64,000 nucleotides of DNA from Candidatus Parvarchaeota archaeon (GTDB taxonomy: Archaea > Nanobdellota > Nanobdellia > WJKC01), in assembly GCA_030615175.1 (NCBI GenBank), contig JAUWZX010000001.1, forward strand, positions 263,840 to 327,839. The letters are read 5' to 3'. The position numbers were made by a program, and so were the translations under genes. Below, piece by piece: positions 26,580 to 35,668 of this stretch (position 1 is its first letter; every line of letters begins with the position of its first letter). The notes beneath the pieces were generated by a model that was not told the DNA's origin, did no database searches, and worked only from the letters and a program-made list of their open reading frames with translations.

Positions 26580-26721
26580 TGGGCCTGCCGAGATTTTCTA
26601 AACCCCAAGCGTTTTTCCGTGAACGCTTTTTCTAAAAGGGTTCTTTGAACTCGGGACCTCTGGTTATCCTAGAGTGAAGGTCATATAAGACCAGCGCTCT
26701 ACCAAACTGAGCTACAGGCCC
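26580..26721 (-). tRNA. Probable tRNA-Ile (TAT) with two introns: 18 nt after anticodon (about 26666..26683) and 50 nt in the T-loop (about 26594..26643)
   Basis: GGGCCTG TA GCTC AGTTTGGTA GAGC G CTGGT CTTATA[18]A ACCAG AGGTC CCGAG TTCAAA[50]T CTCGG CAGGCCC A. Confidence 0.8.
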
Positions 26722-26764
26722 ATTAAATAATTAGAGTTTTTAATTCTCTTTTATAGATTTCTAT

Positions 26765-27586
26765 TTAACTTATTAATACTAAATTTAGTCCAAGTATTAA
26801 TGCTGCTGTTAGATTCTTGATTTTAATGAAGGATGAACTTAAACCTTTCTGCTTATAATGAGGGTACATGATGATTGATGCAATTAATGCGATGATTACT
26901 GCTATAATAATTTTAAGACTTATTTCCTTATCAAAAAGGATTGATAAGGGCATTACTATTGCAAAGAACACTACTAATAGTATTAGTTTATGATTAAAAT
27001 ATTCTTTATCTAGTAATCCACCTTTGTAAATGAGTATGTAAAATGCGAAAATCATTGAAGGCACTAACAAGGTTATCCAGGGGATTAATTTAATGCTTTC
27101 ACTGATAATGCTCCACCCGCAGATTAATTTAACATAAGTGTTTAATATATGCCAGTAAGGGATTAAGTTAATATGCTTCTTTATTTTATAAGTGTAAGCA
27201 ATGTTTAGTATTAATAGCCATGTTATGGTTGTCGTAAATAATGAATTAATGAGTAGTGAAGCAGTCAAGCCTGAAGCAATAAGTGTTAATGCTGTAATTC
27301 TTGCTTGTTTAACACTTACTTCGCCAGTGAGTAATGGCCTTTTCCTCTTCCATGAAATTTCATGCTTCTTGTCATACTCTATGTCACGCAAGTCATTAAT
27401 TATGTAAGCAGCGCTGTAAGTAATAGTGAAGATTAACACTCCTAAAATGAATTTAATTAAATCAAAACTCTGCGTTAAAGTATAAGCTGCGGCCGAGCCC
27501 ATTGTAAATAATGCAATATTAAGTGGGTTAATCCTCATTAACTTGATTATGTTCTTAATCATCTTACTTTTACCTTCTGGTGCCAA
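26765..27586 (-). CDS. UbiA family prenyltransferase
   Basis: Multi-TM; YIINDLRDIEYDKKHEISWKRKRPLLTGEVS. Confidence 0.85.
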   Translation of the reverse strand: MAPEGKSKMIKNIIKLMRINPLNIALFTMGSAAAYTLTQSFDLIKFILGVLIFTITYSAAYIINDLRDIEYDKKHEISWKRKRPLLTGEVSVKQARITALTLIASGLTASLLINSLFTTTITWLLILNIAYTYKIKKHINLIPYWHILNTYVKLICGWSIISESIKLIPWITLLVPSMIFAFYILIYKGGLLDKEYFNHKLILLVVFFAIVMPLSILFDKEISLKIIIAVIIALIASIIMYPHYKQKGLSSSFIKIKNLTAALILGLNLVLIS

Positions 27587-28875
27587 TATTCGCGCAGTCC
27601 GTATCCTATTTCACCAAGCGCTAGTAAATAATAGTAAAAAATGGCTGCTATGCCGTACTTAAGGAAGCTGCTAACCTGCTTTGATGTTTTAGTATTACTA
27701 GCTTTAGTATAGACTCCTTGAAGCAAGTTTGTGATGTTGTTAATGTCTGTGTAGTCCTTTATATCACTTGATGTGCTGTTTAATTCATTATTTTCTAATA
27801 ATGAATCTATTTGTAATGCATACTCTCTTGGGTCATCATTCTTTACTATTATTCCATTAACTCCGTGCTTGACAAAGTCAGTTGCTCCTGATTTTTTATT
27901 AATTATGACTGGCGTGTTATAAATTAAGGATTCGGCAACGCAATTATTAAAAGTGTCATAAATTGCTGGGCTTACAAAAACATCTGCTTTATTATAATAA
28001 TCAATTAATTTTTTCTTACTAATGATCCCTGTGAATTTCACTTTGTCAGCAATATCTTCTTGTATTGCAAGTTTTTCAAGATGATTTCTTAATAGACCAT
28101 CGCTTGTTATCACGCACTTAAAGTCATGCTTCACATGCTTTAATGCCTTTATTAGTACATCAACTTTTTTCTCAGGGCTTAACCTTCCAACATGCAGTAT
28201 TAATGGTTTCTTATTTTTCACTTTCTTTTTTACTTTTCTTGTTTCAATTGGGTTAGGGACAACAACTATTTTTTTATTGTTAATTCCCTTCTTGATTAAG
28301 ATTTTTTTTGCAAACTTGCTTGGAGTAATCAGCCATGAACCTAGGTTATAGTATAAAAGCCACCACCATATTGCTTTGTCATTCATCCTTATCAATAATT
28401 TATCAATCCTTGTCCTTTCCATCACCCTTACCACTCTTATCTTTTCATGTGAATCCTTTGTCTTGTAATTTTCATTGTAGTATTCAATGAATGCCTGAGA
28501 GTATTGCGGGACTAGGGTGTGGAATGTCATGATTAATGGAATTTTTTTAACCCTGCTTAATAGTAAGGCACAGAAACCCATGCTTAAATGAAGATGCGAG
28601 TGAATTACGTCAAATTTCTCTTTCTTAGCAATCTTAAAAATTTTCCTTATTGGTGAGGTGAACCTTATCCTATAATCCTTGTAAGTTTTGAGTTCTCTTG
28701 CCTTGAACTTGTGAATGAATACTCCATCAACCACTTCATTAGAATTAGTGTCTGATAAGGCGAATAAATGAACTTTATTACCCGCCTTTCTTAATCCCTT
28801 GGCTGTGCGCCATACAGCGTCCGCCACGCCGTTAGTGCATGGCTTAAAAGTGTCAGTAAAGATTGCTATGTTCAT
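27559..28875 (-). CDS. GT4-family glycosyltransferase
   Basis: FTDTFKPCTNGVADAVWRTAKGL, LHVGRLSPEKKVDVLIKAL, NTPVIINKKSGATDFVKHGVNG. Confidence 0.93.
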   Translation of the reverse strand: MNIAIFTDTFKPCTNGVADAVWRTAKGLRKAGNKVHLFALSDTNSNEVVDGVFIHKFKARELKTYKDYRIRFTSPIRKIFKIAKKEKFDVIHSHLHLSMGFCALLLSRVKKIPLIMTFHTLVPQYSQAFIEYYNENYKTKDSHEKIRVVRVMERTRIDKLLIRMNDKAIWWWLLYYNLGSWLITPSKFAKKILIKKGINNKKIVVVPNPIETRKVKKKVKNKKPLILHVGRLSPEKKVDVLIKALKHVKHDFKCVITSDGLLRNHLEKLAIQEDIADKVKFTGIISKKKLIDYYNKADVFVSPAIYDTFNNCVAESLIYNTPVIINKKSGATDFVKHGVNGIIVKNDDPREYALQIDSLLENNELNSTSSDIKDYTDINNITNLLQGVYTKASNTKTSKQVSSFLKYGIAAIFYYYLLALGEIGYGLREYWHQKVKVR

Positions 28876-28902
28876 TTAAAGGATTTCAATTTTTAGAGGT
28901 TT

Positions 28903-30309
28903 TTAAAGATTGTCTTTCCCCTTTATAACATCCAAAAAATCCTTACGATTTGCATTTTTTATTTTAAAAATAAATGATAGCTCCCCAAGCCTCAATAGTT
29001 TGTAAAATACTCTTAAAAGTCTGCGGGGGTTTTTATAAAAAGATTTTACGAAATCATCCTGCACTTCCTTTAATTCCTTGTAAGTGAAATTTGATAATTT
29101 CTTATTAGCAAAAACCATGTTTTGGTTTTCTTTTATTAATCCTTTTTTACAAGCATCATCCCATAATCTTGAACCTTTAATATAAATTAAAATCGAGGCT
29201 ATTGCAATGTCTAGTTTTATGTCATTAACAAATTTTTTGTTGTTCTCAAAATGTTTTTTTGTTTCGATTGGTGCGCCAATAATGAAATAACCAAATGTTA
29301 AAATACCCACCTTATTAGCAAGCCTGACTGCTTCTTTTATTTTTTCGACAGAGATTCTCTTGTTGTAGAAGTCAAGTACGTCTTGATTAGTGCTTTCAAT
29401 ACCGAACATTATCATAATAACTCCTGCCTTTCTTAACTTCTTGTATAATTCATAATCAGCTGAGTCAACTCTTCCTTGAATAATCATTTTAACATTTATT
29501 TTTTCTTTAATTATCCTGTCCATTATTTTAAGAGCCCTGCGTTTATTTAATAAAAAGTTATCATCACAGAAAACAATGTGCTTGTAACCTTTATTAAGGC
29601 TGCTTTTAATTTCTTCAATAACATTATCAACGCTTCTCTCTCTATACTTAATCCTCCCGCTGTGAGTGCAGTAATTGCAACTGAAAGGGCAGCCTCTTGA
29701 ACTCATTATTGGAGCAAAAGGTATTTTAAAGCCAGCAAAGCTCCCATAATTTTTATTATCAATTAACTCCAATGCTGGGAACTTGCTTAAATCTAAATCT
29801 TCAACTTTCATGATTCCAGGATTCCTCACTACCCTGCCATTCTTCTTGTATATCAAGCCTGGAATGCCCTTTAATGATTTCTTAAATCTTATAGCATCCA
29901 GTATTCTCGTTATGTAAGCCTCTGCCTCACCAATAGCTGTTACGTGCGAACCATTGATGTATTCTTCACTCATATTGCAGTGAGGACCGCCGCACAAAAT
30001 TATTGTATTATTATTAAACCTTTTAACATCATTTATGATTTTTTTAGCATTACTTAGCGAATCCGTATAACAAGATATTAAAATGAAATCATTATCTTTA
30101 ATTTGTTTAATGAATTTCTTCCTTTCGAATTTGTTAACATTCAAGTCAATGAACTTAACATTATAACCTGCACTTATTAATGGTGATGCTAAGTACATTA
30201 ATCCTAAAGGAGGAGTAAGGCTTTCAGTTTCTTTCCATTTGTCACCAAAGGCGTAACCATTAAAAGAGGGCTGAATTAATAAAACATTCCTGCCTTTAGC
30301 GGAGTTCAT
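28903..30309 (-). CDS. B12-binding-domain radical SAM protein
   Basis: LIQPSFNGYAFG...TPPLGLMYLAS; SSRGCPFSCNYCTHSG; MFGIESTNQDVLDFYNK. Confidence 0.92.
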   Translation of the reverse strand: MNSAKGRNVLLIQPSFNGYAFGDKWKETESLTPPLGLMYLASPLISAGYNVKFIDLNVNKFERKKFIKQIKDNDFILISCYTDSLSNAKKIINDVKRFNNNTIILCGGPHCNMSEEYINGSHVTAIGEAEAYITRILDAIRFKKSLKGIPGLIYKKNGRVVRNPGIMKVEDLDLSKFPALELIDNKNYGSFAGFKIPFAPIMSSRGCPFSCNYCTHSGRIKYRERSVDNVIEEIKSSLNKGYKHIVFCDDNFLLNKRRALKIMDRIIKEKINVKMIIQGRVDSADYELYKKLRKAGVIMIMFGIESTNQDVLDFYNKRISVEKIKEAVRLANKVGILTFGYFIIGAPIETKKHFENNKKFVNDIKLDIAIASILIYIKGSRLWDDACKKGLIKENQNMVFANKKLSNFTYKELKEVQDDFVKSFYKNPRRLLRVFYKLLRLGELSFIFKIKNANRKDFLDVIKGKDNL

Positions 30310-30329
30310 TGCATTCTTTAATAAAAAAC

Positions 30330-30782
30330 TTATATAAAAAGTATTATTAGGCCTATCATTAATATCACGCTTTCAATCAGTATTTCCTTGGTATTATAGA
30401 GCCAGTTCTTTATTGCTATTATTGGAGTGTCTTCCTTGAATTTTTTTGATTGTTTTGATTTTAATATGTAAAATTTCTTCCTGCTGAATGGGTATAATAA
30501 CATTATTCCCGGGTAACTTATTGAATCAATTATTAGGTGTGATAGTATTCCAAAACTTATTGGAGTCATGAATCCGTAAAAGAATGCTGGTATTATGAAT
30601 GCTAGCAGGAATAATAGTGAGTGCGTTAGTTTCCTGTGATAATCATACCAGTGTCGTCCTGTCAGGCACATTAAGATATCAAGGTCTGGCAGCACGGCTC
30701 CAATAATTGTTAGTACTGGGTTTAATTTGAGCAGTCCTGCGGTTATTAGTGCTGCTCCTATGTGCCCGCAGAAGGTCATCAT
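30330..30782 (-). CDS. YdjM/DUF457-like membrane-bound metal-dependent hydrolase
   Basis: TFCGHIGAAL, VLPDLDIL, HRKLTHSLLF. Confidence 0.75.
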   Translation of the reverse strand: MMTFCGHIGAALITAGLLKLNPVLTIIGAVLPDLDILMCLTGRHWYDYHRKLTHSLLFLLAFIIPAFFYGFMTPISFGILSHLIIDSISYPGIMLLYPFSRKKFYILKSKQSKKFKEDTPIIAIKNWLYNTKEILIESVILMIGLIILFI

Positions 30783-30851
30783 GATTAACTTATTAGGATT
30801 TACGTATTCTTTTTATTGTTTTCTCTTTATTTAAGTTTGGATGTGTGTGAG

Positions 30852-30924
30852 CGCCTCGAGCAGGACTCGAACCTGCGACCACGTGGTTAACAGCCACGCG
30901 CTCTACCTACTGAGCTACCGAGGC
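30852..30924 (-). tRNA. tRNA-Asn (GTT)
   Basis: GCCTCGG TA GCTC..GAGC G CGTGG-CTGTTAA-CCACG TGGTC GCAGG-TTCGAGT-CCTGC TCGAGGC. Confidence 0.95.
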
Positions 30925-31069
30925 ATTAATAAGAATAAAATTTGGACTCATATTAAAAGTTTTTTGGTGTATAATGCTTTAGGGGGTTTCTCAAGGGGGC
31001 TTGCCCCCTGAGTTAAGAATAAAATTTGTATACTTATTAAAAGTTTTTCTATTTATTTCCTTTGGACAC

Positions 31070-32167
31070 TTATTCAAGCCAGTCCTTCTCGCTTAATTTT
31101 TGAGGTAAGTAAGTTTTGGCAGCGAATTCCAAGCCTTTCTTGCTCAAAGCCTCTAATTCTAATTTAATGCCTTTCTTCATCATGTGCTTAATCTCTTTCT
31201 GCCATGACTTCTTTTGAAACCATGGGTACTCAAGAATCTGGCGGCAGCGAGTAATGTCAGTCTTATTAAGTTTAATAGTCACATTATTAGGGATGTCGAA
31301 CTTTTCCTGGTCAAAACTGGATAAACCAATGAATTTAGCTTCAGGCACAGCCATACGCTTACTCTCGTACGCCAAATTAATACTGCCCTGCTTGTAAACT
31401 GAGTAAATATAGAAACCCCAAGGGTCATTATCAACGAATACGTAGACAGGCAGTTTTAATTCATGATTCAAACGCCATAATAAGCGTCTAACTCCTCGCG
31501 GAGCCATGCCCTGACCATGCATGAGTACGCAATTATTTTTTTTCCAGAACTTATCTTCATTAAGTCTCCGCCACATAGCATCCTTCTCAACAACGAGTAC
31601 GAACTTTGCATCAACATTCTTGAATTGAATGACTTCACTCTCAACAATTGATGGAATACCCCATCCACCAGAACCCATTTTACGCAAGTTAATTGTGTCA
31701 CCTGAATCAACAATAGTGACATTACCAACCATTGAGCCCCTAGTGCTCGCGAATAAGTGAAGGTTCTCCCTTAAAACGTCAAGAGCGACTTCTAAGTCTT
31801 CAATAATTGGATTGCTTTCATCCTGGTCTTCGAAAGTGTTCTCCTTACCAGTGCCTATTGTATGCTTGGTCATGTAGAATAAGTCCCTAATACTCGTTGT
31901 CTTGCCGGACTTAATTAATTCCTTGCACTCTGATGCGAGGAGTAATGTCTGCATAAACTTCTTAGTGTGAGCAGAGTTAAAGTAAGTCCTTACCTGCTTC
32001 TTACTGCCAATTTTAAGTATCTGATTTTTCTTATCAAAAATAGTGTTAGACAAACTCCTTAAAGGAATCTTAATATCAGGACTTCTCATTTTCTTAACCT
32101 GCTCAAGCACTTGCCTGCCGAAATCCTCTAACTTCACTATTTCCTCAGTTCTTTTCAATTTCTTCAT
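31070..32167 (-). CDS. top6A: DNA topoisomerase VI subunit A
   Basis: Follows Top6B with 1-nt overlap; HGQGMAPRGVRRLLWRL, PVYVFVDNDPWGFYIYSVYKQGS. Confidence 0.95.
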   Translation of the reverse strand: MKKLKRTEEIVKLEDFGRQVLEQVKKMRSPDIKIPLRSLSNTIFDKKNQILKIGSKKQVRTYFNSAHTKKFMQTLLLASECKELIKSGKTTSIRDLFYMTKHTIGTGKENTFEDQDESNPIIEDLEVALDVLRENLHLFASTRGSMVGNVTIVDSGDTINLRKMGSGGWGIPSIVESEVIQFKNVDAKFVLVVEKDAMWRRLNEDKFWKKNNCVLMHGQGMAPRGVRRLLWRLNHELKLPVYVFVDNDPWGFYIYSVYKQGSINLAYESKRMAVPEAKFIGLSSFDQEKFDIPNNVTIKLNKTDITRCRQILEYPWFQKKSWQKEIKHMMKKGIKLELEALSKKGLEFAAKTYLPQKLSEKDWLE

Positions 32168-33846
32168 TATTCATCACCTTCTTTAATGAATTCATCAATA
32201 TTCTCGAATTCATCATTACTTTTACTCTTTTCCTCTTCACTCCCCCCTGCTTCTGCAAGTGAAGTTCCAGTATTGCTTTCAATTAATTTATCAAATGATT
32301 TCCTAATCCCTTCCTCTTTCTCGCCTGTAAGAATTACTAGTGACTTAACTGATTCATTAGAGTATTTAATAAAGGTTGAAATCCTCTCCTGCTGCTTTAA
32401 TGCCTTATGCTTTCTTGATAAGTAAATCCTTAAATCACGCGCGCAGTCCTGTAATGCTAATCGCATCTCTTTCATAATTGTATTATAATGGGCAATAGCG
32501 CTCTTGCCTTCGGAAGTGTAAGGAATCCATGTTGAACCCATGTGGACTAGTATTATTGCAGGACCAGTCGGCATTCCCCTGCCACCAGTCTGGTTTAACC
32601 CGTAACGCCTCCAGTCAATGCCTGAAATGGCTTCAGTGATTGCGCAAGCCCCTGCATCATACTGTAGTGGCATCTTATTAGCGAAGCGGATAATCTTAAC
32701 TTGTTTGTCAGTACTCAGACTGCCTCCAAAAGCAATTGCTGCCTCTATTAAGAAAGGCCTGCCTTTGTAAACGCTTGGATTCCTGCTAACAGTTGTTACG
32801 AATTCAGCATCAAGTCCTGTGCTTAAACTCTTCCTTAACGTATTACTCCCTATAGGGCTTAGGCAGTCAAGCGGCGGCGCCATGAATTTCGTGGCCTGCA
32901 TTAATTTAACAATTTCTGCTGCTTGGTCCCTGCTAATCTTTCCTGGCATATGCCTGAGGTTAACCCCTACTTTATTAAGTATTTCCTTGGCAGTTCTTGA
33001 ACTAACCCTTGAGAATTCCTGAGTCAGGAATGACTTTACGGTTTTGGACTTAGTTAATTTAGATATCCTAATTAAGTCTCCTACTTCAATCCCATAAGGA
33101 TGAGGCTTTATTGACTTTGATTCCTTTGGAACGCTCTCACTTGTTCTTGGGAAAATAATCTTCTTGCCTTCAGGGTCGATGAATGTAATCCTGACGTGGG
33201 GGTTAACAATGCTGGTTCTTCTTAAATATTCATAAATGCTTTTCTCACCCTTGTTAAGATAAGTTCCTACTACTTCCATTTCTACCTGCGTTCCGTGGTC
33301 CCATTTAAATCTTTCCAGCATTCCACTATTAACTATTTCAGGGCGATTCTTAGAAGTGTCAATCCTTAAGTCATAAAAGTATGCTGGGCTCCGAAGACTT
33401 GTTTTTGAAACAACATGGGTTGCCTTGCCAGTTGTTAATTGAGAGTATAATACTGCTGCTGAAACGCCTATTCCTTGCTGCCCCCTGCCCTGTTTTTCTT
33501 TATAGAATTTTGAACCGTATAATAATCTTGTGAAGACATGGGGTATTTGGCCTTTAACGATTCCTGTGCCGTTATCAATAACTCTTACTACATATCTTTC
33601 CCCTCCTATCTTCCTAACCCTGACATTGATTTCAGGCAGCACGTAGTCCTTTCCTTTCTTCTTGCTTTTATAAATCATTTCCTCACAAGCATCAATGCAG
33701 TTGTCAATTATTTCTTTAATGCACGTAAGCATTGCCTTAATTTTGGAATCGTATCCTAATAGGTGCCTGTTTCTTTCAAAGAATTCAGCAACGCTGGTTT
33801 GCTTCATTTCTTTTGCTAAATCTTCAGCAATTGTTCCATCCGTCAT
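32167..33846 (-). CDS. top6B: DNA topoisomerase VI subunit B
   Basis: GHKL ATPase: EIIDNCIDACEE, VIDNGTGI, GRGQQGIGVSAAVLYSQ. Confidence 0.96.
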   Translation of the reverse strand: MTDGTIAEDLAKEMKQTSVAEFFERNRHLLGYDSKIKAMLTCIKEIIDNCIDACEEMIYKSKKKGKDYVLPEINVRVRKIGGERYVVRVIDNGTGIVKGQIPHVFTRLLYGSKFYKEKQGRGQQGIGVSAAVLYSQLTTGKATHVVSKTSLRSPAYFYDLRIDTSKNRPEIVNSGMLERFKWDHGTQVEMEVVGTYLNKGEKSIYEYLRRTSIVNPHVRITFIDPEGKKIIFPRTSESVPKESKSIKPHPYGIEVGDLIRISKLTKSKTVKSFLTQEFSRVSSRTAKEILNKVGVNLRHMPGKISRDQAAEIVKLMQATKFMAPPLDCLSPIGSNTLRKSLSTGLDAEFVTTVSRNPSVYKGRPFLIEAAIAFGGSLSTDKQVKIIRFANKMPLQYDAGACAITEAISGIDWRRYGLNQTGGRGMPTGPAIILVHMGSTWIPYTSEGKSAIAHYNTIMKEMRLALQDCARDLRIYLSRKHKALKQQERISTFIKYSNESVKSLVILTGEKEEGIRKSFDKLIESNTGTSLAEAGGSEEEKSKSNDEFENIDEFIKEGDE

Positions 33847-33957
33847 TAATTAGATAAATTATCAGGAACTTTTAAAGTTTATGGTAAAAAAGAATATATT
33901 AAAGTGAATATTTTATAAAAATACTCTTAAATTAAAATTATTTCTTTAAAAGATGCT

Positions 33958-34506
33958 TTAAAATGTTCTTAATTTCCTTTTCTTTAGTTTTTTAGCTTCC
34001 TTTTGAATGTAATTGTATGCTGTGTTGTGCTGAGCTCCATTTAAAAGTATTGCAACAGCATTACTTGCAATGTTTGCCCACTCATCTGATCCTATAATAC
34101 TTATTGTTTTGCCGTAAACGCTGACATGACATCCTGTCTCTTTTTCAATGAACTTTCTTGTCTTTCCTTCCTCGCCAATTATTCGCCCCTTGATGCGAAC
34201 CTTGCCTTTCCTTGTTCTTTCAAAATCAGTTATGTCCATTATTTCAAGTTTGTAACCATCGTTAAGCAGTATTAACGCCTTTGACGGCTTAAAACCTCTT
34301 CCAATTGCCTTAATAATTAATTGAGTAATCCATGCCTTATAGGAGTCATCGCTGTTGATTGTTACTTCTTCTTCTTTAATAATTATTTTAGTGCTTGTTC
34401 TTTGCTCAATCATTTTTTTCATCTTCCCGCCCTCGCCTAGAAGCACTGCTACGCGTTCTTTTGGAATTAACACTTTATAACTAACTTTCATTTTTAACCC
34501 TTTCAT
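33958..34506 (-). CDS. KH-domain RNA-binding protein (archaeal Pno1/Dim2-like)
   Basis: Two KH-like GxxG regions (LGEGGKMKKMIE, IIGEEGKTRKFIEKETG), adjacent to Rio1. Confidence 0.85.
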   Translation of the reverse strand: MKGLKMKVSYKVLIPKERVAVLLGEGGKMKKMIEQRTSTKIIIKEEEVTINSDDSYKAWITQLIIKAIGRGFKPSKALILLNDGYKLEIMDITDFERTRKGKVRIKGRIIGEEGKTRKFIEKETGCHVSVYGKTISIIGSDEWANIASNAVAILLNGAQHNTAYNYIQKEAKKLKKRKLRTF

Positions 34507-35188
34507 ACCATTTGATTAAGCTCTTATCATCTACTCCTAACTTATTAAACCAATTGCTTATTATCCTGACATCCCTTTCCAGTAATTTCATGCTTAACGG
34601 ATGTTCCTTTAATACTGCCTGGCTGATGTCAATTAATACTGGTTTTTCATTATAATTTATTAAGTTAAACTTGTTTAAGTCGCCGTGAACTAAGTTAGCT
34701 TTGTTCCATAAGTTACGAACCCATTTGTATACTTCCCTGCGCCACGCTATAGGGTTTTTTGGAGGCAGCTTGTTGGCTGTTGGTGCTGGAATGTCATTTT
34801 CTCCTATGAACTCCATTACTAGTGCGTTCTTCTCTACTGCGATTGGTTTTGGAACCCTGACTCCTACCTTGCTTGCCCTTTCTAAATTCTTGTATTCCTT
34901 TTTCGCCCATGCGAATATCACATCACGCGGCCTGTTGCGCACGTGGTCAAATCTCGGGTCGCCATTAATGTATTTGTAAATATCCTTGTAAGCTCTGGCG
35001 ACCATTCTGTATAATTTTATTGCAACTTTTCCCTCTCCTTTCTCTGCTAAATAAACATCTGCTTCCTTTCCTGTGGCTATTACGAATCTCAGCCTGTCAA
35101 AGTGCTTAGCGTATAACTTGTATAGAGCGCTCAGCGTTGTTTTGTCAAAAACTCCCTGCTCCACCTTCCATTCCTCGCGAGGCTTCAT
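34481..35188 (-). CDS. rio1: Rio1-like serine/threonine protein kinase
   Basis: VIATGKEADVYLAEKGE, LVHGDLNKFNLINYNEKPVLIDISQAV. Confidence 0.93.
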   Translation of the reverse strand: MKPREEWKVEQGVFDKTTLSALYKLYAKHFDRLRFVIATGKEADVYLAEKGEGKVAIKLYRMVARAYKDIYKYINGDPRFDHVRNRPRDVIFAWAKKEYKNLERASKVGVRVPKPIAVEKNALVMEFIGENDIPAPTANKLPPKNPIAWRREVYKWVRNLWNKANLVHGDLNKFNLINYNEKPVLIDISQAVLKEHPLSMKLLERDVRIISNWFNKLGVDDKSLIKWYERVKNES

Positions 35189-35293
35189 ATGAATTTTTAA
35201 GAGTTTTAAGAATTAAAAATTATTGCCTTGATGATTATCCTCATTAACCTTCATATAACTAATATGAACAACCCAGGGCCCTATAAAACATTG

Positions 35294-35557
35294 TTAATAC
35301 ATTCTTATCCCATTTTTACTTCTTAACACTTTTTTATATAATATATCACAAACTTTTAAAAAACAAGGGTCTCCACATGGTTTAGAATACTCATAAGGAA
35401 CTTCATCAGGCATTTTACTCCAGTAAGTCTTTATAAATTCTTTACAGTCATTAATTGTTTTATGCAGAGTAATGCCATCAGGTCTTATACCCCAACCTCT
35501 TTCACTTTCAATCCAGTCCTGCTTTACCATAATTTTTGATTCTAAATCATCTTCCAT
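35294..35557 (-). CDS. Hypothetical protein
   Basis: 87 aa ORF with coding-like composition, no family recognised. Confidence 0.5.
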   Translation of the reverse strand: MEDDLESKIMVKQDWIESERGWGIRPDGITLHKTINDCKEFIKTYWSKMPDEVPYEYSKPCGDPCFLKVCDILYKKVLRSKNGIRMY

Positions 35558-35668
35558 TTTTATTACCTACAATAATAAATTAGCACTGAGGTAATAAATA
35601 TTTTAAACTATTACAAAAAAATTGTAATATGACAAACTATAAAAAGAGAATTTTAATAAAAAACCAGT

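Noticed and set aside
17200-26653. Interpreting the shared 65-nt block as a generic dispersed repeat or IS end
   Set aside because: Both copies sit exactly between T-arm halves of complete tRNAs on the same relative strand, with intron-like self-pairing; an intron explains it better.
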